Assembly (NCBI RefSeq): GCF_900188345.1
Contig: NZ_FZOD01000011.1
Location: forward strand, 1 to 46,731
Length of the DNA: 46,731 bases
DNA from: Streptosporangium subroseum
GTDB lineage: Bacteria > Actinomycetota > Actinomycetes > Streptosporangiales > Streptosporangiaceae
Direction of reading: 5' to 3'
Notes under the pieces: generated by a model
Seen by the model: only the letters and a program-made list of their open reading frames with translations
What the model was told of the DNA's origin: nothing
Database searches by the model: none
Translations under genes and position numbers: made by a program
Shown: piece by piece, positions 33,658 to 41,269 of the stretch
Numbering within the stretch: the first letter of the stretch is position 1
How the letters are laid out: the number at the start of each line of letters is the position of its first letter

Positions 33658-34034
33658 GCGAGCCGGCGATCGGAGCGGGGCCGGGGCGTGCGCTGGTCGC
33701 GGTCTACGGGGTGTTCGCCCTCGCGGCCGGGTCCCGCGCGGCCGTCCAGATCGCGACGAAGTTCGGGGAGGCCCCGCTGGCCTACTCGCTGTCGGCGTTC
33801 GCCGCCGCCGTCTACATCGTTCTCACCGTGGCGCTGGTCAGGGGGAACCGGACGCTGGCGCTGGCCGCCTGCGGCGTCGAGCTGGCCGGGGTCCTCATCA
33901 TCGGGACGCTGAGCATGGTGGACTCCGAGGCTTTTCCGCGCGCCACGGTCTGGTCCGGTTACGGCAGCGGTTACCTGTTCATTCCCCTGGTTCTGCCACT
34001 CCTTGGCCTTTACTGGCTTTTGCGCCGCAGGTAG
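33654..34034 (+). CDS. Small membrane protein, unknown function
   Basis: 126 residues with four helices (ALVAVYGVFALAAGSRAAVQ, AFAAAVYIVLTVALV, LALAACGVELAGVLIIGTL, GYLFIPLVLPLLGLYWLL) and an Arg tail. Similar size and topology to the preceding protein, suggesting they act together. Family not named with confidence. Confidence 0.75.
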   Translation: MSEPAIGAGPGRALVAVYGVFALAAGSRAAVQIATKFGEAPLAYSLSAFAAAVYIVLTVALVRGNRTLALAACGVELAGVLIIGTLSMVDSEAFPRATVWSGYGSGYLFIPLVLPLLGLYWLLRRR

Positions 34035-34095
34035 TTAGGCCCGGATCTCCTCGGGCAGGCATGCTTCGCGAACCCGCGAAAAGGGAGGCATGACT

Positions 34096-34776
34096 GTGAG
34101 CACGATCGAAGAGTCCATCGATGTTAATGTCCCGATCCGGACCGCATACAACCAGTGGACCCAGTTTGAGAGCTTTCCCGAGTTCATGGAGGGCGTCGAG
34201 TCGATCAAGCAGTTGAGTGACACTCGTACGGCGTGGGTTGTCGAGATCGCGGGAGTCCGCCGCGACTTCGAAGCCGAGATCACCGAGCAGCACCCCGACG
34301 AGCGAGTGGCCTGGAAGTCGGTGGACGGGCCGCACCAGGCCGGTGTGGTGACGTTCCACCACCTCACTCCCGAGTCCACCCGCGTCACCCTCCAGCTGGA
34401 GTACGACCCGGAGGGCTTCCTCGAAACCGTCGGGGACTGGCTGCAGATCGTCCGCATGCGGATCCGCGGCGACCTGGAGCGTTTCAAGACCTTCATCGAG
34501 GCGCACGGTGGCGAGACCGGCGCGTGGCGGGGCGAGGTGCCCGGCCCGCACGAGCGGGGCGAGGGCCCGGCCGATGAGGGGCTCGGAAACCGGGATCTGG
34601 GCGAGCGTCCCGGCACCGGAGGCGGTTACGGCTTCGACGAGCCCGCGCCTCCGCGCACGGTGGGCCAGGAGTATCCGCCGGAGTCCGCGCTCCCCCCGCC
34701 CGGCAGCGGCCCGCTGCCGCCGGCCGGCAGGCGCCCGGGGGAGGAACTGCCGCCCACCCCGGGGCCGCGCCTCTGA
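34096..34776 (+). CDS. SRPBCC (START-like/cyclase) family protein
   Basis: 226 residues. The first ~135 form a START-like ligand-binding fold (SIDVNVPIRTAYNQWTQFESFPEFMEGVESI ... WKSVDGPHQAGVVTFHHL ... DWLQIVRMRIRGDLERFKTFIE), close to the coenzyme-Q-binding/cyclase-like group. The last ~85 are Pro/Gly-rich and probably disordered. GTG 34096 was chosen because GGGAGG (34083-34088) would be only 1 nt from ATG 34090. Monocistronic, followed by a terminator. Confidence 0.82.
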   Translation: MSTIEESIDVNVPIRTAYNQWTQFESFPEFMEGVESIKQLSDTRTAWVVEIAGVRRDFEAEITEQHPDERVAWKSVDGPHQAGVVTFHHLTPESTRVTLQLEYDPEGFLETVGDWLQIVRMRIRGDLERFKTFIEAHGGETGAWRGEVPGPHERGEGPADEGLGNRDLGERPGTGGGYGFDEPAPPRTVGQEYPPESALPPPGSGPLPPAGRRPGEELPPTPGPRL

Positions 34777-34841
34777 CACCCGCGTCTGAGGTCCGTGCGC
34801 TGGTCATCCGGTGTCCGACGTCCTCGACCGACGTATGAGAG

Positions 34842-34884
34842 AACCGGGTCACGCCCTGTAAGACAGAGGGTGGCCCGGTTTTCA
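34842..34884 (+). terminator. Terminator after the SRPBCC gene
   Basis: AACCGGGTCACGCCCT pairs with AGGGTGGCCCGGTT with a small bulge, ending in TTTTC. Confidence 0.8.
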
Positions 34885-34954
34885 CGTTGTCAGGGGTTTG
34901 GGGTGATCAGGAACAAAGTGACGTTTCGGTCCTGTTAGGGTCAAGGTCGGCCAA

Positions 34955-34973
34955 TCATCCTACGATTGGATGA
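34955..34973. promoter_or_regulatory. Operator-like palindrome at the MFS promoter
   Basis: TCATCCTACGATTGGATGA, arms TCATCC/GGATGA with 7-bp centre; CCAATC/GATTGG overlaps it. TACGAT (34961-34966) inside it fits a -10. GntR-type repressors use sites of this kind; none is encoded nearby. Confidence 0.5.
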
Positions 34974-34999
34974 CCTATCGATGGAGGACTGAGCCCCGT

Positions 35000-36232
35000 A
35001 TGAGCGTGCTAACCCATGAGACAAGGGGCCGCACCGGTGGATCCACTGGATCTCTCGCCTGGTTGCTCGTACTGGGAATCGTCCTCGCCGCACTGAACCT
35101 GCGCACCGCGGTCACCAGCGTCGGACCGGTCCTCAACCACATCTCGTCCGGTCTCGGCATGTCCGGGGTCGGGGTCGGGCTGCTCACCACCCTCCCCGTG
35201 CTCATCTTCGCCACGGTCGGCGCGGTGACCCCGGCACTGTCCAGGAAGATCGGGGAGCACCGGCTGCTGCTGCTCGCCCTGGTCGTCCTCGGCGCCGGCC
35301 TGCTGATCCGCTCGATGGTGGCCTCGGCCGAGGTGTTCCTGTACAGCAGCGCCCTGGCGCTGTCCGGCGGCGCGGTGGGCAACGTGCTCATCCCCAGCCT
35401 GATCAAGCGCCACTTCCCGGGCCGGACCGGGACCATGACCACCGTTTACACCACCGCCCTCGCGGTCGGCACGATGCTCGCGGCCGCCGCGACCGTGCCG
35501 ATCGAGCGGGCCGCCGACGGCAACTGGCATGTTGCCCTCGGGGTGTGGGCGGCGCTGGCCGCTGTCGCCGCCATTCCGTGGCTTGCGCTCTCGCGCAGTG
35601 AGCCGGAGCGGGACAGCGCAAGCGGGGGACTGATCGGTCCCCGGACACTTATCCGGAGCAAGCTGGCCTGGTCGGTCGCCGCGTACTTCGGCACGCAGAG
35701 CATGGTCGCCTACATCATGTTCGGCTTCCTGCCCAAGATTCTCATCGACGGTGGCTACACCACCGGGCAGGCCGGGCTGGTGCTGGGCGTCTTCACCGCG
35801 ATCGGCATCCCGGTCTCGCTGGTCGTGCCCTGGATCGCGTCCAAGTTCTCCGACCAGCTGCCCATGGTGGTCGCGTTCGTTGCCTTCTACACGGTCGGCT
35901 TCCTCGGCCTCTGGCTCGCGCCCGCCTCCCTGGCCTGGATCTTCGCGCTCCTGGTCGGCGTGGGGATGGGATCGTTCCCGCTCGCGCTGACCATGCTCGC
36001 CCTGCGCACCCGCACTCCCGAGGCGACGGCCGCGCTGTCCGCCTTCGGGCAGAGCACCGGATACCTCATCGCGGGTGCCGGGCCGCTGCTCATCGGCGTG
36101 CTGTACGAGTCGACCGGCAACTGGACGCTGCCGTTCCTGCTCCTGCTCGCCGTGATCGCCGTGCAGTTGGTGGCCGGATGGTACGCGGGTCGTTCCCGTT
36201 ACCTGGAGGACGAACGGATCCTCGCGGGCTGA
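35000..36232 (+). CDS. MFS transporter, CynX/NimT-like
   Basis: 410 residues with 12 TM helices. The N-terminal ALNLRTAVTSVGPVLNHIS (Asn-Leu-Arg in TM1) and GGAVGNVLIPSLIKRHFPGRTGTMTTVYTTALAVG are typical of the CynX/NimT (cyanate, nitroimidazole) subgroup. Substrate unknown; likely efflux of a small organic compound. ATG 35000 has GGAGGA 11 nt upstream. A palindromic operator candidate lies 27 bp upstream. Confidence 0.88.
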   Translation: MSVLTHETRGRTGGSTGSLAWLLVLGIVLAALNLRTAVTSVGPVLNHISSGLGMSGVGVGLLTTLPVLIFATVGAVTPALSRKIGEHRLLLLALVVLGAGLLIRSMVASAEVFLYSSALALSGGAVGNVLIPSLIKRHFPGRTGTMTTVYTTALAVGTMLAAAATVPIERAADGNWHVALGVWAALAAVAAIPWLALSRSEPERDSASGGLIGPRTLIRSKLAWSVAAYFGTQSMVAYIMFGFLPKILIDGGYTTGQAGLVLGVFTAIGIPVSLVVPWIASKFSDQLPMVVAFVAFYTVGFLGLWLAPASLAWIFALLVGVGMGSFPLALTMLALRTRTPEATAALSAFGQSTGYLIAGAGPLLIGVLYESTGNWTLPFLLLLAVIAVQLVAGWYAGRSRYLEDERILAG

Positions 36233-36237
36233 CATCT

Positions 36238-36300
36238 CCTTTCACGCCGGTACGGCTTGCGCCCATTCGGGGGCGGCGCAAGCCGTACCGGCGTGAAAGG
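36238..36300 (+). terminator. 26-bp perfect hairpin after the MFS gene
   Basis: Arms 36238-36263 and 36275-36300 pair without mismatch; loop 11 nt. No T tract. Arms contain ACGGCTTGCGCC, shared with the hairpin at 29212. Confidence 0.8.
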
Positions 36301-36393
36301 GCTTCACGGGCGGCGCCGGAAGATCACGGAAGGCCTCGCCGGATCCCGCTCGGCATTCGGGGGAGTTCGGGGGAGAAAGCCGTTATCGGGGAA

Positions 36394-36430
36394 ATCAGCA
36401 GTACTTTCTGCTGATCGGTCGGCTTATGAT
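36394..36430 (+). promoter_or_regulatory. Palindrome and -10 upstream of the methyltransferase
   Basis: ATCAGCAG (36394-36401) and CTGCTGAT (36408-36415) form a perfect dyad with 6-bp centre. TATGAT (36425-36430) is a good -10, which puts the dyad over the -35 region where no consensus -35 is seen. Suggests a regulated promoter. Confidence 0.5.
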
Positions 36431-36466
36431 CGCGATTGAGTGGGCGATCATCGGCAAGGAGTGACT

Positions 36467-37267
36467 GTGACCGAAGAAACGGCACCCCAGGGCGTCGATC
36501 CGCACATCCCGAACGCGGCGCGAATGTACGACTACTACCTCGGCGGTAAGACCAACTTCGCCGCCGACCGCGTGGTCGGCGACATGGTGCTCAGCGTGGC
36601 GCCGGAGATGCGCGAGGTCGCGCGGCAGGGACGTGAGCTCATCGCCCGCGTCGTACGGCATCTGGTCGGCGAGATGGGAATCCGTCAGATCATCGATATC
36701 GGCTCCGGCCTGCCGACCCAGGAGAACGTGCACGAGATCGCTCACCGGATCGCCCCGGACACTCGCGTGGTCTACGTCGACCACGACGAGGTCGCCTGCG
36801 CCCACGGTCGCGCGCTCCTCGCCGAGCCCGAGAAAGTGATCATGGTCCAGGGGGACCTGCGGACGCCCCGGGAGATCGTCGACTCGCCCGAGGTCCGCGC
36901 GCTCATCGACTTCCGCGAGCCGGTCGCGGTGCTGATGATGTTCCTGCTCCACCTCGTCCCGGACGAGGACGGGCCGCAGGAGATCGTCGCCGCCTACAGG
37001 GCCGCTCTCCCGGCCGGCAGCTACCTGGCCATCTCGCACGCGGGCACCGACGCACGCCCCGAGACCATGGCCCGCATCTCGGCGATCTACGAGCGGGCGA
37101 ACTCGCCGTTCGTGCCCAGGGGGCGCGAGGCGATCTCCGGCTTCTTCGGCGACTTCGAGATGATCGGCCCCGGCCTGGTCAACTTCTGGCCGCTCGTCGA
37201 ACCGCCCGAGTCCGTGAGCCCGGAACTGGCGAGCATGGGATACAGCGGGGTCGGCAGGAAACTCTGA
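36467..37267 (+). CDS. SAM-dependent methyltransferase, DUF574 family
   Basis: 266 residues with the family opening DPHIPNAARMYDYYLGGKTNFAADR. The SAM-binding part is IIDIGSGLPTQENVHEIA, then VVYVDHDEVACAHGRALL, and the methyltransferase Asp is in VQGDLRTP. This family is greatly expanded in Streptosporangium-like and Streptomyces genomes; substrates are unknown. GTG 36467 has AAGGAG 5 nt upstream; GTG 36461 is too close to that SD. Confidence 0.9.
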   Translation: MTEETAPQGVDPHIPNAARMYDYYLGGKTNFAADRVVGDMVLSVAPEMREVARQGRELIARVVRHLVGEMGIRQIIDIGSGLPTQENVHEIAHRIAPDTRVVYVDHDEVACAHGRALLAEPEKVIMVQGDLRTPREIVDSPEVRALIDFREPVAVLMMFLLHLVPDEDGPQEIVAAYRAALPAGSYLAISHAGTDARPETMARISAIYERANSPFVPRGREAISGFFGDFEMIGPGLVNFWPLVEPPESVSPELASMGYSGVGRKL

Positions 37268-37611
37268 CATCCGGCCGGTGCCGGCTTCTTCGCGCGAAGA
37301 CGCGTGAACCAGTCGGTGGAGAGCCGTGCCGGCACCCCGGCCGGACGGGCCCGTCATCCCCGATCCCGGACGCGTCGCCCCCGACCGGAGCGGGCCGTGC
37401 CTCCTGGACGATGTTTTCCGCGTTTTCCGCGTCCGCCAGAGCGGTCGGGATCCGGTGCGCGAGTCGCGGGATCCTTCGAAATGTTCGGCGGCCATGGGAC
37501 CGTAGAAATATCCCGGCACCCTTGGCGTGACATGCCCCGGCGAAAAGTGATTTTCGACCAGGATCTACCATGCGATTGCCAAGATCGGCAGCAAGCAGCA
37601 AAGGGGGGACC
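37268..37611 (+). other. Intergenic region before the EmrB-type MFS gene
   Basis: No credible gene. Holds TCTTCGCGCGAAGA (37287-37300), a perfect palindrome perhaps ending the methyltransferase mRNA; a short tandem GTTTTCCGC GTTTTCCGC (about 37412-37429); and the dyad CGAAAA-GTGA-TTTTCG (37541-37556), 56 bp before the transporter, a possible operator. Confidence 0.5.
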
Positions 37612-39042
37612 GTGACAGGCGTCACCGTCGTCGAGCCGGGCACCGAACAACAGGGCAGGCAGCTCTGGCTGACCCTGCTGGCGCTCTCCATGGCGGGGAT
37701 GGTCGTCTCTGTCCAGCAGACCGTGGTGATCCCGTTGCTGCCCCGGCTCATGTCCACCTTCGGGGTGTCGGTCTCCGAGGTCACCTGGGTCTTCACCGCC
37801 TCGCTGCTCGCGGCCGCGGTGGCCACGCCGCTGCTGTCCCGCCTCGGTGACATGTACGGCAAGAAGCGAATGATCCTGTTCACCGTCGGGCTGCTCGTTC
37901 TGGGCTCGGTGGTCTGCGCCCTGTCCGGCTCCCTCCCGGTGCTGATCACCGGGCGAGCCCTCCAGGGAGCCTCGTCGGCGCTGATCCCGCTGGCCATCGG
38001 CATGATCAGGGACAGTTTCCCGCGCACCCGGGTCATGATGGCCATCGGTGTGGTCAGCGCCACGATGGGCGTCGGAGGCAGCCTCGGCATGATCGTCACC
38101 GGTCTCATCGCCGACCTGACCCCCAGTCACCACCCCGTCTTCTGGATCACCGCCGCGATCGCCGTGATCGCGATGGCGCTCATCTCGGTGAGCACCCGCG
38201 AAAGCGGAAACCGCGCCGGGGGGCGCCCCGACTTCATCGGCGCCGTGCTGCTGTCTGCCTGGCTCATCTGCCTGATGCTGGGGCTCTCCAAGGGCAATGA
38301 CTGGGGCTGGGGCTCCGGGCGCGTCCTGGGGCTCTTCGCGGCCGCGGCGGTGTGCTGCGCGGTGTGGGTGTTCAGCCAGCTGCGGCTCCGGGCGCCGATG
38401 GTACGGCTCCAGCTGCTCGTCGGCCGCTACTCCCTGCAGGCGAACCTGGCGTCCATGCTGCTGGGCTTCGCGATGTTCGGCTCGTTCGCCCTGGTCTCCA
38501 GCTTCATCCAGACCCCGTCGTCCGCCGGATACGGCTTCGGCGGATCGGTCCTCGACGTCGGCCTCTACGCCCTGCCCAGCACGGTGACCATGCTGGGTGC
38601 GTCCTTCATGGCCGGCCGCCTGTCCACCCGCCTCGGCCCCGCCTACTCCCTCGCCCTCGGCGCGGCCCTGTGCGCGGCCGGGTTCGGCTGGTTCACCCTT
38701 TTCAACGACTCGGTTCTCCACCTCATCGGCTCCAACGCCCTGCAGGGGCTGGGCTTCGGAGTCGGCTTCGCGGCGCTGGGGGCGCTGGCCGTACAGCACG
38801 TGCCGATGGACCAGAGCGGTATCGCCAGCGGCATCAACTCCCTGGTCCGCTCCATCGGCGGCAGCGTCTCCGGCGCGGCCACCGCGGCCCTTCTCACCTC
38901 GATCACCATCGCGGGAACCTCCATCCCCTCCCGCCGCGCCTACGTCCTGTCCTTCGCGATCATCACCGCGAGCGCCGTGGGCTCCGCCGTGGTCGCCCTT
39001 GTCTCCGGAATGATGGCGCGGGAGGTGCCCGGAGTCGGTTAA
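37612..39042 (+). CDS. MFS transporter, EmrB/QacA (DHA2) type
   Basis: 476 residues with about 14 TM helices. Motif A-like LSRLGDMYGKKRMIL after TM2, GRALQGASSALIPLAIGMIRD (motif B/C region), GGSLGMIVTGLIAD, and the DHA2-type second half. A proton-driven exporter of drugs or metabolites by family. GTG 37612 has AAAGGGGGG upstream; an in-frame ATG at 37570 lacks an SD. Its stop is 20 bp before tRNA-Ala copy B. Confidence 0.9.
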   Translation: MTGVTVVEPGTEQQGRQLWLTLLALSMAGMVVSVQQTVVIPLLPRLMSTFGVSVSEVTWVFTASLLAAAVATPLLSRLGDMYGKKRMILFTVGLLVLGSVVCALSGSLPVLITGRALQGASSALIPLAIGMIRDSFPRTRVMMAIGVVSATMGVGGSLGMIVTGLIADLTPSHHPVFWITAAIAVIAMALISVSTRESGNRAGGRPDFIGAVLLSAWLICLMLGLSKGNDWGWGSGRVLGLFAAAAVCCAVWVFSQLRLRAPMVRLQLLVGRYSLQANLASMLLGFAMFGSFALVSSFIQTPSSAGYGFGGSVLDVGLYALPSTVTMLGASFMAGRLSTRLGPAYSLALGAALCAAGFGWFTLFNDSVLHLIGSNALQGLGFGVGFAALGALAVQHVPMDQSGIASGINSLVRSIGGSVSGAATAALLTSITIAGTSIPSRRAYVLSFAIITASAVGSAVVALVSGMMAREVPGVG

Positions 39043-39060
39043 GATTTGATCTGCACCGCA

Positions 39061-39314
39061 AGGGGCTATGGCGCAGCTGGTAGCGCGCCTCCATGGCATG
39101 GAGGAGGTCTGGGGTTCGAATCCCCATAGCTCCACTTGTGGCTGGGGTCTGCTGTTCGCAAGCGGGAGCTTGCTCGCGGTGGGCCCCTTCGTCATTTACA
39201 CGGGGGGACGACCCCCCGAGCCCCCCGGTGCGGGGGCTCTGCCCCCGCGCCCCCGGTGTCTCGCTTCGCTCGCCGCCCGGACGGGGCCTCGCTTCGCTTT
39301 GGCCCCACGCATGG
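39061..39314 (+). repeat. 254-bp direct repeat, copy B
   Basis: One mismatch (39256) to 29327-29580. Same tRNA, hairpins and first two array units; flanks on both sides are unrelated. Confidence 0.95.
39062..39134 (+). tRNA. tRNA-Ala (anticodon GGC), copy B
   Basis: Base-for-base identical to the gene at 29328-29400, with the same arms and GGC anticodon. It sits directly after an MFS gene with no visible promoter of its own, so it may rely on read-through or an internal promoter. Confidence 0.96.
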
Positions 39315-39454
39315 CTTCGCTTCGCTCGCCGTTCGGGACGTGGCTTTGCTTCGCTCGCCGCCCGGACGGGCCTCGCTGCGCTTTGGCCCAATGCGGGGCT
39401 TCGCTTCGCTCGCCGTTCGGGACGGGGCCTCGCTGCGCTCGGTTCGGAGCAGGG
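39259..39454 (+). repeat. Array B of 28-bp repeats
   Basis: Seven units starting 39259, 39287, 39315, 39344, 39371, 39399 and 39428. Same a/b types as array A, but the order is a-b-a-a-b-a-b', so one b unit is lost and the last is hybrid. The sequence from 39455 to the stop at 39645 is unique and empty apart from the dispersed element at 39615. Confidence 0.87.
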
Positions 39455-39614
39455 TGAGGTAGGGGCTCTGGTCGGCCGCGTGATTTGGCCGGAACATCCG
39501 GTGTGATTCTCGCGCTCTTGGCGGTTTTTGTGAGTTGCCGACTCAGGATTCCTGAACCCCGTTTGGCCTGGGGTGATTGCCCGCGAGGTTGGCTCTCTTG
39601 GTGCTTCGAGCGGC

Positions 39615-39640
39615 GATGATGCGGCGCGCGCGGAAAACGG
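39615..39640. repeat. 26-bp dispersed element, copy 2
   Basis: ATGATGCGGC then GCGGAAAACGGG, matching 32673-32698. Lies 5 bp past the stop of the minus-strand gene at 39645, the same position as copy 1. Confidence 0.6.
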
Positions 39641-39644
39641 GGAG

Positions 39645-40148
39645 TCAATCGTCGGAGGCGACGATCAGGGAGAGCGACCCCTCGTGCTGGTCGATGAGCA
39701 CCAGTTCGTGGAACTCGCCAAGGATCCAGCCCAGGCGGTCGTCGCGGGCCGCTTCGTCGAGTTCCTTCAACCGGTAACAGGAAGTGGCCGTCCGGATCAG
39801 TTGGTGGACCTCGTTCTCCAGGTCCTGGGCCACCGTTTCGGACAGCTCCCTGTACTTCTCGGCCCACGTGCGGATCGTGGCCAAGGCGGTGGCCTGGTCG
39901 ATGCCCTCGAAAGCCGTGGCCGAGAGCGCGTCAAGACGGTAGGGGCCGTGCACGGACGACTCCGTGTCCTTCCAGGAGTCCGAGCCCAGATAGTCGTCGC
40001 GGTACATCTCATGTGAAATCAGCGTGGTGAGCAACTGCTCGTCATCCTCCGGCCGCGCGCACACCTGGAAGTGCTTCACGTCCACCCATCGGTCAGTCCT
40101 GTCCTTGAAGGTGACAAAGGTGGCCGAGTCGAATGCCAGTTGCTCCAT
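39645..40148 (-). CDS. Conserved-looking cytosolic protein, unknown function
   Basis: 167 residues, no TM or signal peptide. Mixed alpha/beta N-terminal half (FDSATFVTFKDRTDRWVDVKHFQV) and a helical middle (ATALATIRTWAEKYRELSETVAQDLENEVHQLI). It ends LGEFHELVLIDQHEGSLSLIVASDD. Family not recognised. ATG 40148 without a strong SD. Divergent from the lipid kinase. Confidence 0.7.
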   Translation of the reverse strand: MEQLAFDSATFVTFKDRTDRWVDVKHFQVCARPEDDEQLLTTLISHEMYRDDYLGSDSWKDTESSVHGPYRLDALSATAFEGIDQATALATIRTWAEKYRELSETVAQDLENEVHQLIRTATSCYRLKELDEAARDDRLGWILGEFHELVLIDQHEGSLSLIVASDD

Positions 40149-40277
40149 GGCAGCGACGATAGTGACTCAGGGGACTGGTGAATCCGTGAAATGTCAGGAA
40201 CACCAACAAGGGCCGGTATGCCTGGGGGCCCGCGCGGATAAGGCCGGGCGTTTGCAGATCCGGCACGGGGGCAGCCG

Positions 40278-40305
40278 TTGACGATATTCAACACGGTGCT
40301 AACGG
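40278..40305 (+). promoter_or_regulatory. Candidate promoter of the lipid kinase
   Basis: TTGACG (40278-40283) and TAACGG (40300-40305) with a 16-bp spacer; the -10 abuts the SD, which would make a very short leader. Confidence 0.35.
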
Positions 40306-40315
40306 GAGGGTCTAC

Positions 40316-41239
40316 ATGCTGCGGCAGAAGCAGAGCGTCGGCACGGTCGCGGTGATCGCCCATCAGAAGAAGTCGCTCGGGGGCGGACTCGACGAGTTGC
40401 GCAGGCTCCTCGCCGACGAAGGAGTCGGGAAGCTGCTCTGGTACGAGGTGCCCAAGAGCAAGAAGGCGCCCAAGCAGGTGCGCAAGGCACTCAAGGAAGG
40501 CGCCGAGCTGGTCCTGGTGTGGGGCGGAGACGGCATGGTGCAGCGTTGCGTGGACGCGCTCGCGGGCTCCGGCGTGACCGTGGGCGTCATCCCCGCGGGA
40601 ACGGCCAACCTCTTCGCGCAGAACCTCGGCATTCCCGAGGACCTGCCCGAGGCCGTGCGCATCGCCTTTCACGGTGAGAGCCGGAAGCTGGACCTGGGCA
40701 AGGTCAACGGGGAGCACTTCGCCGTCATGGCGGGGGTCGGCTTCGACGCCGAAATGATCAAGGATGCCGACAGCGGGCTGAAGGACAAGCTGGGCCGGGC
40801 GGCCTACGTCTTGACCGGACTGCGGCACGTCCGGGGTGAGCTCGTGCGGATGGAGGTCAAGATCGACGGGGTGAAGTGGTTCGAGGGGGAGGCGAGCTGC
40901 CTGCTGCTGGGCAACGTGGGCACCATCACCGGCGGCATCGAGGCCTTCGACGACGCGCGTCCCGACGACGGGTGGCTGGAGATCGGCGTGACCACGGCGC
41001 AGGGGCCCATCCAGTGGGCTCGCGTGCTCGGCAGGATGAGCGCCGGGCGGTCCGACGAGTCGCCTTTCGTCCGGATGACCCGGGCCCGTAAGATCACCGT
41101 CAAGCTCGGCACCCCGATGACCTATGAGCTGGACGGCGGCGCCAAGGGCGTCGTCACCGAGCTCAAGGCCAAGGTGGTCCCCGGTGGCATCACCGTCCGA
41201 GTCCCCGTCGAGAAGGCCGCCGACCCCGATGAGTCGTGA
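40316..41239 (+). CDS. Diacylglycerol/lipid kinase family protein
   Basis: 307 residues of the DAGK catalytic family (YegS/DgkB/sphingosine kinase-like). Nucleotide-binding VLVWGGDGMVQRCVDAL (GGDG), VGVIPAGTANLFAQNLGIP (the PxGTxNxxA motif), GVGFDAEMI and DDGWLEIGV (late metal/lipid region). Phosphorylates a membrane lipid such as diacylglycerol in the family; substrate here unproven. ATG 40316 with GGGAGGG 6 nt upstream. Confidence 0.9.
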   Translation: MLRQKQSVGTVAVIAHQKKSLGGGLDELRRLLADEGVGKLLWYEVPKSKKAPKQVRKALKEGAELVLVWGGDGMVQRCVDALAGSGVTVGVIPAGTANLFAQNLGIPEDLPEAVRIAFHGESRKLDLGKVNGEHFAVMAGVGFDAEMIKDADSGLKDKLGRAAYVLTGLRHVRGELVRMEVKIDGVKWFEGEASCLLLGNVGTITGGIEAFDDARPDDGWLEIGVTTAQGPIQWARVLGRMSAGRSDESPFVRMTRARKITVKLGTPMTYELDGGAKGVVTELKAKVVPGGITVRVPVEKAADPDES

Positions 41240-41269
41240 CCGGCGCCGGACACGGCAGGTGGCGAGCGA

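Noticed and set aside
37304..37615. 103-codon plus-strand frame before the EmrB-type transporter
   Set aside because: Pro/Arg-rich with no start signal and overlaps regulatory-looking sequence; typical GC-rich noise.
29327..39314. Integrative element inserted at tRNA-Ala
   Set aside because: No integrase, excisionase, replication or conjugation genes, and the repeat spans the full tRNA plus 180 bp instead of a tRNA 3' end.
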